The notes under the pieces: generated by a model
Databases searched by the model: none
The model's input: only the letters and a program-made list of their open reading frames with translations
Told to the model about the DNA's origin: nothing
Shown here: positions 19,423 through 28,151 of the stretch, one piece after another
How the letters are laid out: every line of letters begins with the position of its first letter
Numbering within the stretch: the stretch's first letter is position 1
From: Burkholderia sp. WP9
Lineage (GTDB): Bacteria > Pseudomonadota > Gammaproteobacteria > Burkholderiales > Burkholderiaceae
NCBI RefSeq assembly: GCF_900104795.1
Contig: NZ_FNTG01000002.1
Span: 2,108,001-2,172,000, forward strand
Direction: 5' to 3'
Length of the DNA stretch: 64,000 bases
Position numbers and translations under genes: made by a program

Positions 19423-19428
19423 AGTATA
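19423..19428 (-). promoter_or_regulatory. -10 box of the trpS leader promoter
   Basis: TATACT on the minus strand lies six bases before the leader ATG (19416). A weak TTGGCG -35-like hexamer lies 19 bases further upstream. The short distance implies transcription starting at the ATG itself. Confidence 0.6.
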
Positions 19429-19564
19429 ACGCGGCGGATTGCCATGCCGCCAACCACGCACCGGACGATGTCGCAGCCCGGCGCCGCGGCCGTTCTCTCG
19501 ACACCCCCGCCCGGAGCGTGCAGACGGCTTCCCCGCGCGAAGCCGCCGACCCGCGCGTTACCGC

Positions 19565-19903
19565 CTAAGCCGCGGAGAAAACGACCGCCGCGGCGTTCTC
19601 GACCTGCGTGAAAGTGCGGACAAAACGATAGGCCTGGCCGCCAATTTCCATCTCGTTGATGCCCGAGCGGGTCAGCTCCAGCATGTCATTGGCGAGCGGG
19701 ATGGAGATCGTGCCGACCTTCTTCATTTCCTCGAGCAGGCCGGCCGGGTCGCCGAGGTAGATGGTGCAAGCGTCGTTTGTATGGCGCGTCATGACCACGC
19801 TCGCCGCCTTGTCGAGGGAAAGCTCGAGATATTCGACCAGGGTCTGCAGCGACTCCGGCACGGGTTCGTGAGAGACGTGCATCGATGTATTTGCGACTGT
19901 CAT
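19565..19903 (-). CDS. conserved hypothetical protein, 112 aa
   Basis: The start at 19903 has GGGGGA seven bases upstream, favouring it over the ATG at 19918. The protein is soluble with mixed helix and strand: VPESLQTLVEYLELSLDKAASVVMTRHTNDACTIYLGDPAGLLEEMKKVGTISIPL, ending MEIGGQAYRFVRTFTQVENAAAVVFSAA. No domain is recognised. It stands upstream of trpS on the same strand, but the trpS leader has its own promoter between them. Confidence 0.72.
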   Translation of the reverse strand: MTVANTSMHVSHEPVPESLQTLVEYLELSLDKAASVVMTRHTNDACTIYLGDPAGLLEEMKKVGTISIPLANDMLELTRSGINEMEIGGQAYRFVRTFTQVENAAAVVFSAA

Positions 19904-20239
19904 TGTGTGGTCCCCCATCGCGCCAATGTCCGGGCAGTCCGCTGGAGATCAGCGGTGCATCCACTATACGGCATCGTACATCGATACTCGATCCGTCCAG
20001 AAGGCCTTGGACGATACCGTGAATGCCGGGCTTCATCGCTCTTGCGCAGCGTGCGGTTAAAGCGCATGCCGCGAGCGCGGGCTGAATCGCAGTCAAGAAG
20101 CCGCGCTATTGCGTCATTTTTTCTTCTTCCCGGCGACCGTGGCCATTTCCTCAGTCGAATAAACCTGCTACTTTATGGTTACGTAATAATTGCCGTACAA
20201 GCCGTTTTCGGCCCATCCACCAACAAAAATGCGTAGGTC
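19904..20239. other. divergent intergenic region, 336 bases
   Basis: The region lies between the 112-aa gene (minus) and the GGDEF-EAL gene (plus). The right half becomes AT-rich (around 20105-20200) and probably holds the promoter of the GGDEF-EAL gene. I see no RNA gene or strong repeat. Confidence 0.35.
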
Positions 20240-22171
20240 ATGGCTTTCAGCGAACCAAGGTCTCCATTTTTCAAGTGGGTCGTCTCTTCCGCTCAGAACC
20301 TGAGCGCAGACAATCGGCAGATATTGCTTGCGAATCTGTTCACGCGAACCTCGTCGATTGTGTTTGCGTCCGTTTGTGAAATCAGCGTCTGCGCGACCGC
20401 ATACTTCCTTCATCCCAGACCCCTCTACGCAGGCTGGGGCGCCGCTGTTGTCGCATTGCTGATCGCACGGCTCGCGTTGATCTGGTTGTGCTCCTCGCGT
20501 AGCGCCAAGGGGCGGCCAACACCGACATCCGCGTTTCTGTTCGCGAGCCTGCTCTGGAGCATGCTGTTCGGTTTCGGCGCGTTGCTTTGCAATATCAGCG
20601 GAGATCAAACACTTTTCCTGCTCGGCAACGTTTGCGCGGTGGGCGTGATTGGCGGATTGGCCGGACGCAATGCCGGCACGCCCCGGCTCGTCATGCTGCA
20701 GATTACGTGCATTCTGGCGCCCCTTGCTCTTGGCGCGGCGCTGTCTCCTGGTTCCGGCAAACTGGTGTTGCTGTTTCAGGCGCCCTTTTGCGCCGCAGGC
20801 TTCTTTACGGTCGCGCTGCGCAGCAATCGCGATACGGTCGCGTTACTCCTCGCACGGGAAAGCAGCCATCGGCTCGCCCATCACGACAGCCTGACGGGCT
20901 TACCCAATCGCACGCGTATCAGTGAGCTGCTGCTTGAGCGCACAGAGAGAGGAGCGTTGGGCAAAGGCCAATCGTTCGCTGTTCTACTGATCGATCTCGA
21001 CGGATTCAAGGCGATCAACGACAGTCTTGGCCATGCCGCCGGCGACCAGATCCTTCAGGAAGCGGCGATCCGCTTGCGCGAAGTGTTGCCCGGCGGCGAG
21101 CTCGTTGGACGACTGGCCGGCGACGAGTTCGTGGCGTTTTCCGATGGTGGCGGGCAGGCCCGCGACGTCCGGATTCTGGCGGACCGCATCGTCAAGACCC
21201 TGGCGCGCCCATTCGCGCTGCGCGAGGCGCTGGTGCATATCGGCGCGAGCGTGGGGATCTCGCTCTATCCCGAGCACGCGAGAACCGGCCCGCAATTGCT
21301 GATTTGCGCCGATCGCGCGTTGTATGCCGTGAAACGCAGCGGCAAGAGTGCGTACGCCATTTTCGATGCGGGCAAGCACGCATCGGATGAAAGCCTGAGC
21401 CTTCTGCGCAGCGACCTGGAAGGCGCGCTGCATTCGTTCAGCGGCTTGCGCATGGAGTATCAGCCCATCGTCGATCTCAGCAGCGGTGCGGTGTCAGGAC
21501 GCGAGGCGCTGATGCGCTGGACCCACCCGACTCGCGGCGAACTCCCGCCGTCCTCATTCATTCCCACTGCCGAACGCACGGGGCTTATTCTGGCGTTGGG
21601 ACAGTGGGCTTTGCTGCAATCGTGCAAGGAAGCGGTGACCTGGCGCGACAAGGTCACCGTCGCCGTGAACGTTTCACCGGTGCAATTGAGGGAGGAGTCG
21701 TTTGCGTCGACCGTCGCGGGGATTCTGCGCAAGACCAGACTGCCGCCGCAGCGCCTGAATATCGAGGTCACGGAAACGGTACTCTTGAACGACGATGTCG
21801 TGACCCGGCGTAATATCGCGAGGCTGCAGGCATTAGGCATTGGTCTTGCGCTGGACGATTTCGGCACCGGCTTTTCGACCATGTCGACTCTTGTGCGTTT
21901 TTCGTTCGACAAGCTCAAGATCGACAGCTCTTTCGTCAAGGAGTCCGTGCATCGCCGCGAATCGGCTGCGGTGGTGCGTGGGATCGTGGCATTGGCGCGG
22001 GAGATCGGCATGCCGACCACGGCCGAGGGCATCGAGACGCAAGAACAGCTGGATTTCGTGCGCGTGTGCGGATGCACGCATGCTCAGGGTTTTCTGCTTG
22101 GCAGGCCCGTGCAGGGGCACGAGATTGCGCGGATCGAAGAAAAGGCTGCCGCGCATTCCGCGAAGCAATGA
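20240..22171 (+). CDS. membrane GGDEF-EAL cyclic-di-GMP protein
   Basis: The product has 643 residues. Residues about 35-205 contain roughly six membrane helices of a MASE-like sensor block. A GGDEF domain follows, opening with HHDSLTGLPNRTRI and carrying AGDEF (first Gly replaced by Ala) as its active-site signature; no upstream RxxD inhibitory site is visible. The EAL domain has MEYQPIVDLSSG, REALMRW, NVSPVQL, EVTETVLL, DDFGTG, KIDSSFV and AEGIET, all consistent with an active phosphodiesterase. The protein could therefore make, break or sense cyclic-di-GMP. The 139-aa gene downstream starts 30 bases later and may be cotranscribed. Confidence 0.92.
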   Translation: MAFSEPRSPFFKWVVSSAQNLSADNRQILLANLFTRTSSIVFASVCEISVCATAYFLHPRPLYAGWGAAVVALLIARLALIWLCSSRSAKGRPTPTSAFLFASLLWSMLFGFGALLCNISGDQTLFLLGNVCAVGVIGGLAGRNAGTPRLVMLQITCILAPLALGAALSPGSGKLVLLFQAPFCAAGFFTVALRSNRDTVALLLARESSHRLAHHDSLTGLPNRTRISELLLERTERGALGKGQSFAVLLIDLDGFKAINDSLGHAAGDQILQEAAIRLREVLPGGELVGRLAGDEFVAFSDGGGQARDVRILADRIVKTLARPFALREALVHIGASVGISLYPEHARTGPQLLICADRALYAVKRSGKSAYAIFDAGKHASDESLSLLRSDLEGALHSFSGLRMEYQPIVDLSSGAVSGREALMRWTHPTRGELPPSSFIPTAERTGLILALGQWALLQSCKEAVTWRDKVTVAVNVSPVQLREESFASTVAGILRKTRLPPQRLNIEVTETVLLNDDVVTRRNIARLQALGIGLALDDFGTGFSTMSTLVRFSFDKLKIDSSFVKESVHRRESAAVVRGIVALAREIGMPTTAEGIETQEQLDFVRVCGCTHAQGFLLGRPVQGHEIARIEEKAAAHSAKQ

Positions 22172-22201
22172 GCGCTTATCAATTCCGGCACGGAGGCCGA
22201 T

Positions 22202-22621
22202 ATGGAGCCCACCTTGCAATACCAACTGCGGCTTACCGTTTCGCCAGAACTGGCCGACGCATTGCGTGCTGACCCGGCGAGTGCATCGCATAGCGCGCTT
22301 CGTGACGTGCTGCTCAGGCATGACGCGACGTTGAAATGCCAGTTCGACGCATTCGCCGACTACGTGCGCGAAGCGCAACAGCAGGGTACGGAAAATTATC
22401 CGCTCTATCAGTGGACTCTCGAGACGATCGAGAATCCGGAGAAGCAAGCCAGGTACTTGCGCTCGTTTACCGTCTATGTGAACGGCGGCGAGGTTTACGG
22501 CAAGGATGTCGCGGATATCATGGAGAACGAACTATTGGGATTGGTCAGCGAAGATGGAGTTCAGCGCGTCTCAAGGTTCGATACCAATCCTGCCAATAAT
22601 CCGCAACCGCCAAGGCGCTAG
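22202..22621 (+). CDS. conserved hypothetical protein, 139 aa
   Basis: The ATG at 22202 has a perfect GGAGG eight bases upstream. The protein is soluble: LQYQLRLTVSPELADALRADP, then FDAFADYVREAQQQGTENYPLYQWTLETIENPEKQARYLRSFTVYVNGGEVYGKDVADIMENELLGL, with a Pro/Asn-rich tail. No named domain is recognised. Its position 30 bases after the GGDEF-EAL gene suggests coexpression. Confidence 0.75.
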   Translation: MEPTLQYQLRLTVSPELADALRADPASASHSALRDVLLRHDATLKCQFDAFADYVREAQQQGTENYPLYQWTLETIENPEKQARYLRSFTVYVNGGEVYGKDVADIMENELLGLVSEDGVQRVSRFDTNPANNPQPPRR

Positions 22622-22752
22622 CGCTTGCCGAACCCAAAGGCCGCCGCGCCACTGCGCAGCGTCAGCTAATCGTCATTTTCGATTTTACATTTGACGACAG
22701 CACGTTGAGTTCGTGAGACGATGCATGCTCACTTTTTCTTGAGGAAAGCGAC

Positions 22753-22977
22753 ATGGGACTCTTGGACGAAGTAGGAAAGATTGCGGGGGCGATCGCCGCC
22801 GTTGAAGCGGCGGAAAAAGTGGATCCGGAAGCGGGTTTGCTTACGAAAGGCATCGCCGCTGTTGCCGGTTTCGAAGGTGCCGGTAAGTTGGAATCAATGT
22901 TGGAAAAGAAAGACAACGACCAGCAGGACGTTGCCGACAACGCCCAACCCACAGACGACACGAATCCGCAGACGTGA
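22753..22977 (+). CDS. small acidic hypothetical protein, 74 aa
   Basis: The ATG at 22753 is preceded by TTGAGGAAAG. The first 50 residues are Ala/Gly-rich with amphipathic helix potential (VGKIAGAIAAVEAAEKVDPEAGLLTKGIAAVAGFEGAGKLESML). The last 24 are very acidic and Asn/Gln/Thr-rich. It resembles small stress-type or phage-like helper proteins only in composition; no family is assigned. Confidence 0.6.
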   Translation: MGLLDEVGKIAGAIAAVEAAEKVDPEAGLLTKGIAAVAGFEGAGKLESMLEKKDNDQQDVADNAQPTDDTNPQT

Positions 22978-23310
22978 GCGGAAGTCTGCTGCCGGCTGCA
23001 TGATCCGCGACGGAATGCATGCGCCGGCGAATTCTCTGCGCGCTTCGCCGAGCGCCGCCAGATACCCCATTACGTTGTGCACGTTGCCACCCGCTGGTAG
23101 TCGGGCGTTCTACCGTTAGCAGCTTTAAAATCAATCAAAGATCTTTATCGATCGACCAAGCTGTCAATTGTCTGAATGGCAATGCGGAGTGGACGCATGG
23201 AACTGTCCGCTTTGGGCGGTTTCATCCGGGTGTCATCGCCCCGCGCCTAGGATGGGTGTCGCCAGGCTCATGCGCCGGCATCCTTCCACCTCCGCACAAA
23301 AACACCAGAC
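22978..23310. other. 333-base intergenic region
   Basis: No supported gene is present. The middle (about 23120-23180) is AT-richer and may carry the promoter of the phosphatase gene. I see no hairpin with a U-tract. Confidence 0.35.
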
Positions 23311-25002
23311 ATGTCGAACAGAAAAATCGTAAAGACTTCGCCGACCGATCAGGGTGCTTCCATCGTCTCGCGCCGCGGGTTCCTGAAGTTCGCCGGTGCG
23401 TCCAGTCTCGCTACGGCGGCGGGCACGCTTTCATCGGCGGCGCGCGCGGCGAACAGCGCGCCTGACGGCACACCGGAGCAGGTCCACCTGACCTGGGGTA
23501 ACGATCCGGCCGGTGAGGTCACGGTCTCCTGGGCGTCGCTTGCACCCGCGGTGAACCCGCAAGTCCGTGTCGGTGTCGCGGGTGCGGCGAAACATACGGT
23601 GCATGGCGTCCAGACCACTTATACGGATGGCCTGAACGGCGAGGTCGTGTTCACGTATCACGCGCATCTGCGCGATCTGAAGCCCGCTACGAGCTATGAA
23701 TACCAGGTGAGCGCGGAGAACGACAGCCATGCGGCTCAGCCTTTCACGGCGAGCTTTCGCACTGCGCCGCGCGGCCGCGCGCCGTTCCGCTGGACCAGCT
23801 ATGGCGATCTCGCGACGCCGAACACCGGCTGGGTGTTGTCGTCGCCGCAAAGCCGTTTCGCGGTGCAGGCAGTCGAGCGCTTTGAGCCTCTGTTCCACCT
23901 GCTCAACGGCGACCTGTGTTACGCCAATCTGAATCCGGCGCACCAGCCGGAGGTATGGCGCGACTTCGGCAACAACTGCCAGACTTCGGCGTCGAACCGG
24001 CCGTGGATGCCGTGTCCGGGCAACCACGAACTCGAATTCAATAACGGTGAGCAGGGCCTCGCCTCGTATCTCGCACGCTATAAGCTGCCGGACAATCACA
24101 CGCGCTTTCAGGGCCGCTGGTACAGCTTTCGCGTGAGTTCCGTGCTCTTCATTTCGCTCGATGCTGACGACGTCGTGTATCAGGACGCAGCGGCCTTCGT
24201 CGCCGGCCCGGATCCTCTCGCGCCCGTTGCGAGCACCGGCAATCCGCCGATCCAACCCGGCACGTCGCTCTATGTGCGTGGGTATAGCGCGGGCGAGCAG
24301 ACGCGTTGGCTCGAAAGGACGTTGCGCCGTGCGGCTGAAGACGACGAAGTCGACTGGATCGTCGTCCAGATGCATCAGGACGCGCTGAGTTCATCGAAGA
24401 CCGGCAACGGTTCCGATAAAGGCATCCGAGAAGCCTGGTTGCCGCTGTTCGACCGCTATGGCGTCGACCTGGTGCTGTGCGGGCACGATCACGATTACGA
24501 ACGCAGTTACCCGGTACGCGGCTGCAATCACCACAAAGGCACCGACATCGCGACGGGCCAGCCGGTCGATACGCTGCAGCCGAAACCGGTGATGTCGGCA
24601 GTGTCCGCGGGCGCGTCGACGTTCGATACGAGTCACGGCACGATTCACCTGATTCTCGGCGGCGGCGGCACGAGCGCGCCGCTGGATGTCTATGGCGTGG
24701 ATGCCGGCACGGGGCTGCCCCAGGCGCGTATTTTCACGCGGCCCAACCGCCCGGTTGCCGGCACCACGTCCGGGACGTTCGTGCGTGCGGGCGCGGACGC
24801 AGTGGAAGACGCGATCTGGTCGGCGCAACGCGATACCGGCACCGGTTATGGCATTGCGGTGTTCGATCATGATCCCGGGCATCCCGGCGGCGAGACCACG
24901 ATTACGATGAGCTACTATCACGCGCCTGGCGCAGATCAGACTCCGACGCAGAACTACGAGTTGTTCGAGACGATCGAGTTGAAGAAGACGCGGCGCAGAT
25001 AA
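23311..25002 (+). CDS. Tat-exported purple-acid-type phosphatase
   Basis: The product has 563 residues. The N-terminus carries a twin-arginine signal (SRRGFLKFAGASSLA, cleavage near ARAAN), so the enzyme is exported folded. Residues about 55-155 form the fibronectin-like N-terminal domain of purple acid phosphatases. The catalytic domain shows the metallophosphoesterase blocks YGDLA, LNGDLCYAN, PCPGNHELE, VQMHQD and CGHDHDYERSY, supplying the Asp, Asn, His and Tyr ligands of a dinuclear centre. It probably releases phosphate from organic esters in the periplasm. It is a single gene without a pho partner, and no Pho box was identified. Confidence 0.92.
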   Translation: MSNRKIVKTSPTDQGASIVSRRGFLKFAGASSLATAAGTLSSAARAANSAPDGTPEQVHLTWGNDPAGEVTVSWASLAPAVNPQVRVGVAGAAKHTVHGVQTTYTDGLNGEVVFTYHAHLRDLKPATSYEYQVSAENDSHAAQPFTASFRTAPRGRAPFRWTSYGDLATPNTGWVLSSPQSRFAVQAVERFEPLFHLLNGDLCYANLNPAHQPEVWRDFGNNCQTSASNRPWMPCPGNHELEFNNGEQGLASYLARYKLPDNHTRFQGRWYSFRVSSVLFISLDADDVVYQDAAAFVAGPDPLAPVASTGNPPIQPGTSLYVRGYSAGEQTRWLERTLRRAAEDDEVDWIVVQMHQDALSSSKTGNGSDKGIREAWLPLFDRYGVDLVLCGHDHDYERSYPVRGCNHHKGTDIATGQPVDTLQPKPVMSAVSAGASTFDTSHGTIHLILGGGGTSAPLDVYGVDAGTGLPQARIFTRPNRPVAGTTSGTFVRAGADAVEDAIWSAQRDTGTGYGIAVFDHDPGHPGGETTITMSYYHAPGADQTPTQNYELFETIELKKTRRR

Positions 25003-25178
25003 GGTTCGAACACGCGGGGCTCGCCGGCATGACCTCGCGCGCGCCGCACGAACTACGCCTCCTCGACCTTTCCGGATGATTTTGTTACACGTCTTACGGA
25101 TGTGAAGCGACGTAGTTACAAAAGCCTTTCAAAAGCGCAGTTATACTCGGCGCCGTCCAAACAATGAAAGGGCTTTTT

Positions 25179-25619
25179 ATGTCGAAGAGAATCCTCCGGA
25201 TGGTTGCCGTCGCAGCGCTCACCGCTTCGGCATCGTTGTCGGCGCTCGCCGGCGATATGAATAACGCGCTTGGCGGCGCGCTCGGCGGCGTGGCCGGCGC
25301 AGCAGTGGGCGGTGCGTTAGGCGGCAGCACGGGCGCCGTGCTCGGCGGAGCAGTCGGCGGCGGCGCGGGCGGCGCGGTGACGTCGAACCGCAGGGAGCGC
25401 ACGGGCGCGATCATCGGCGGCGCGCTGGGCGGCGGTGCCGGCACCGCGGCGGGCAATGCAATGGGCGGTCGCAGCGGCGGTCTCGTCGGCGCAGCGCTGG
25501 GCGGCGGCGCCGGGTCGGCGCTCGGCGGCAACATGTCGCGCTCCAACTCGTACGCGGACGACTATTCCCGCGGCTACCGGTCGCGCAAGCATCATCACAA
25601 GCATCGGCACGACGACTGA
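25179..25619 (+). CDS. glycine-zipper outer-membrane-type protein
   Basis: The product has 146 residues. I prefer ATG 25179, with AAAGGG six bases upstream, to ATG 25164. After a signal peptide ending SALAG, the protein is built of repeated GGALGG, GGAVGGGAGG and GGALGGGAGTAAG blocks (residues about 30-115). These are glycine-zipper segments that usually form membrane-embedded helical pairs. The tail is basic and His-rich (RSRKHHHKHRHDD), which might bind metal. Related glycine-zipper proteins are envelope stress or surface proteins; the exact role is unknown. Confidence 0.8.
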   Translation: MSKRILRMVAVAALTASASLSALAGDMNNALGGALGGVAGAAVGGALGGSTGAVLGGAVGGGAGGAVTSNRRERTGAIIGGALGGGAGTAAGNAMGGRSGGLVGAALGGGAGSALGGNMSRSNSYADDYSRGYRSRKHHHKHRHDD

Positions 25620-25815
25620 ATGGCGCGCGAACGGGCGAGTGGGCTCGCAGGCAAACTGCCTGCCCGCTCGCTGATTGCTCCGCGCAACACGTGACACACT
25701 CTGCATTGACATGGGTTCGTGCGCCGTTATCGTAAAGGCTCTTCGCAGTCGACTGCCGGCACGCTCGCTGCGGGAACACTTCACGATTTCGCCATCCTCA
25801 CGGAACATAAAAACG

Positions 25816-26400
25816 ATGCTACGAGTGTATTGCGCAGGGCCGCTGTTCAACGCAGCCGAGCGATCCGAAATGGATTCGATTGCCGCCACGCTGGAGGCTG
25901 CCGGATTGTCGACGTTTCTGCCGCATCGCGACGGGCTGGAGTTCGCGAAGCTCAAGCCGGAACTCGAGAAACTCGGCGCCTCGGTCGAAGAAGCCGTGCG
26001 CATGCTCGACCGCGCGATTTTCAGTCTGGATACGTATCAATTGCTTACGCGTTGCGATGCGGTTGTGGCCAATCTCAACGGCCGGGTCGCCGACGAGGGC
26101 ACGGTTGTCGAAGCGTCGCTTGCGTGGCACGCGGACAAGCCGCTTGTTTTATTCAAAGCTGACGCACGGACCATGCTCAGCGGGTCCGATAACCCGATGC
26201 TCACCGGGTTGGGTGATTTCAAGGTGGTCGATCAACTGGCTGCGCTGCCGCAGGCCATTCTGGAAGCTGTTGCGCGCGATCGGACCCACAGGGCCGAGCA
26301 GACGTTGGAGAGCGGCGCGCAGATCGCGGCGCTTCGCGAGGGCGGCGGCGAGTTAAGTGCGCTCGCAAAGACGCTATACAGCGCTTTCAAAAAGCCATAA
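25816..26400 (+). CDS. nucleoside 2-deoxyribosyltransferase-like protein
   Basis: The product has 194 residues. The start MLRVYCAGPLFNAAERSEMD matches the nucleoside 2-deoxyribosyltransferase family, where the initial strand and the GPLF loop bind substrate. AVVANLNGRVADEGTVVEASLAWHADKPLVLFK contains the D-G-T and E residues that form the active site. The family exchanges bases between 2'-deoxynucleosides or cleaves their N-glycosidic bond. The open frame extends 47 codons upstream, but only ATG 25816 gives the family N-terminus. The ribosome site is weak. Confidence 0.85.
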   Translation: MLRVYCAGPLFNAAERSEMDSIAATLEAAGLSTFLPHRDGLEFAKLKPELEKLGASVEEAVRMLDRAIFSLDTYQLLTRCDAVVANLNGRVADEGTVVEASLAWHADKPLVLFKADARTMLSGSDNPMLTGLGDFKVVDQLAALPQAILEAVARDRTHRAEQTLESGAQIAALREGGGELSALAKTLYSAFKKP

Positions 26401-26813
26401 GGCCGATGCCTGCGTCAGCAGACGCACCGCAAAAATCCCGCTCCGCCGACTCCCCAATCGCGCCGGAAAACGCTAAGCTTCGCCCCCTCGTTGTTCCTTT
26501 CACGCCACGCCGTTTATTTTTTTGACGCGCCGTTTATTTTCATCGCCCTATGATTGGACTGCTCGTTTTTCCGCCGCAGTGGCTGGTACGCATTCACTGA
26601 GCGATTCGAAAACCCGGTAATCAATCAGCGCGCACGATGGCAAAACCATTTGAATTTCGTTGCGCGCAATAAAAATCAAACAACACCTCATGCTTCTCGC
26701 AGTTTGCGCAACAACGGTTGTAGAAACGTACTGCATGCACGGTCATGGCGCTGGCGGAAAGAGCAATTGATACCCTCAATGACTGCTTGATCACGATCAC
26801 GGAGCCAACAAGT
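26401..26813. promoter_or_regulatory. long AT-rich leader upstream of porin
   Basis: This 413-base region holds a direct repeat CGCCGTTTATTTT at 26509-26521 and 26528-26540, spaced 19 bases (two helical turns). The sequence around 26540-26555 has a TATGAT hexamer that could be a -10 box. This suggests a regulated promoter for the porin. No gene is supported. Confidence 0.45.
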
Positions 26814-27974
26814 ATGAAAAAGTCTTTACTCGCGGTCGCGCTCTTTGGCGCATATACAATGTCGGCGCATGCGCAAAGCAGCGTGACCCTCTACGGCCTT
26901 ATCGATGCTGGATTGGTGTACACGAACAATCAGCTCGGACACAGTAATTGGCAGGAAGTGAGCAGTTCGACTCAGAACACGGTCTTCGGCCTTAAGGGCT
27001 CGGAGGATCTGGGTGGCGGCTTGCACGCGATCTTCAAACTCGAGCAAGGCTTCCTGCTGAACAACGGCGCCCAGGCATTCTCCGGTGATGGCTTCGGCTC
27101 CCAGGCATGGGTCGGCCTGCAAAGCGATCCTTACGGCACGTTGACGTTCGGCCGCCAGTTCGACGTGATGAACGACCTCGTCGGACCGCTCACGGCGGAG
27201 TTCAATACGTGGGGCGGTAACATGGCCGCGCATCCGTTCGAAAACGACAACCTCGCTGCGAATTCCGTCGTGATCAACAACTCGGTGAAGTACGCGAGCC
27301 CGACCTACCGCGGCATTACGTTCGAAACGATGTATTCGTTCAGCAACAAGGCGGGCGACTTCGGCAATAACCGTTCATATGGATTCGGCGTTTCCTATGC
27401 GCAAGGTCCGATCAATCTCGCTGCGGGCTACCTGCAACTGAACAACGCGGGCAACGGCAGTGGCGCGGTCACGTCGGGCGATACGAGCGCGAACTTCCTC
27501 GCGGAACGCCAGCGTATCTGGTCGCTAGGTGGCAATTACACATTCGGGCCGGCTACCGTCGGGCTGGTGTGGAGCCATTCTCAGATCGACAACGCAGCGG
27601 GCGTGTTCTCGTTCGGCACGGGCAGCTACCTCGGTGCGGGCGACACGTCTGTCGGATCGCTGAACGGTTCACTGCGCCTCGACAACTACGAAGTGAACGC
27701 AAAGTACGCGCTCACGCCCGCGGTGACCGTATCGGGCGCCTATACGTACACGCATGGCGCATATAACGGTTCGTCGCCGGGATGGAACACGGCCATGCTG
27801 CAAACGGACTACGCGATCAGCAAGCGCACGGACTTCTATCTGGAAGGCGTCTATCAGAACGTGCACGGCGCGCCGGCGGACTCCGTCCTGTCGCATGCGA
27901 TGATCAACACGTTGTCGCCGTCGGCGACCAACACGCAGGTGGCGGTCACTGTCGGTATGCGTCACGCGTTCTAA
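26814..27974 (+). CDS. Gram-negative porin (OmpC/Omp38 type)
   Basis: The product is a 386-residue trimeric-type porin. ATG 26814 is preceded by GGAG at nine bases and begins a clear signal peptide ending MSAHAQ, then SSVTLYGLIDAGLVYTNN. Internal markers are FGLKGSEDLGGGLHAIFKLEQGF, FGRQFDVMNDLVGP, AHPFENDNLA and NNSVKYASPTYRGITFETMYSFSNKAGDFGNNRSYGF. The C-terminal strand ends RHAF. It is the third porin in the window and has a long AT-rich leader suggestive of regulation. Substrate unknown. Confidence 0.94.
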   Translation: MKKSLLAVALFGAYTMSAHAQSSVTLYGLIDAGLVYTNNQLGHSNWQEVSSSTQNTVFGLKGSEDLGGGLHAIFKLEQGFLLNNGAQAFSGDGFGSQAWVGLQSDPYGTLTFGRQFDVMNDLVGPLTAEFNTWGGNMAAHPFENDNLAANSVVINNSVKYASPTYRGITFETMYSFSNKAGDFGNNRSYGFGVSYAQGPINLAAGYLQLNNAGNGSGAVTSGDTSANFLAERQRIWSLGGNYTFGPATVGLVWSHSQIDNAAGVFSFGTGSYLGAGDTSVGSLNGSLRLDNYEVNAKYALTPAVTVSGAYTYTHGAYNGSSPGWNTAMLQTDYAISKRTDFYLEGVYQNVHGAPADSVLSHAMINTLSPSATNTQVAVTVGMRHAF

Positions 27975-28004
27975 GCAGCTTCGGATCGAGTGATTGATGA
28001 ATGC

Positions 28005-28030
28005 GTATGCCTGGCATCTGCCGGGCATAC
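28005..28030. terminator. hairpin after porin
   Basis: GTATGCC (28005-28011) pairs with GGCATAC (28024-28030), with an inner GGC/GCC. It lies 30 bases after the porin stop; no clear U-tract. Confidence 0.45.
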
Positions 28031-28151
28031 GTCATCCTTCAGGCGCGATGCTCAAGGCCTTCGGTCGATCGGAGCGGTCCGGGTCAGCCGCGCAATCGTC
28101 CCATCTCCCATCTCCCATCTCCCACGCAGCGTTGCACCGCATGGACAAGGT

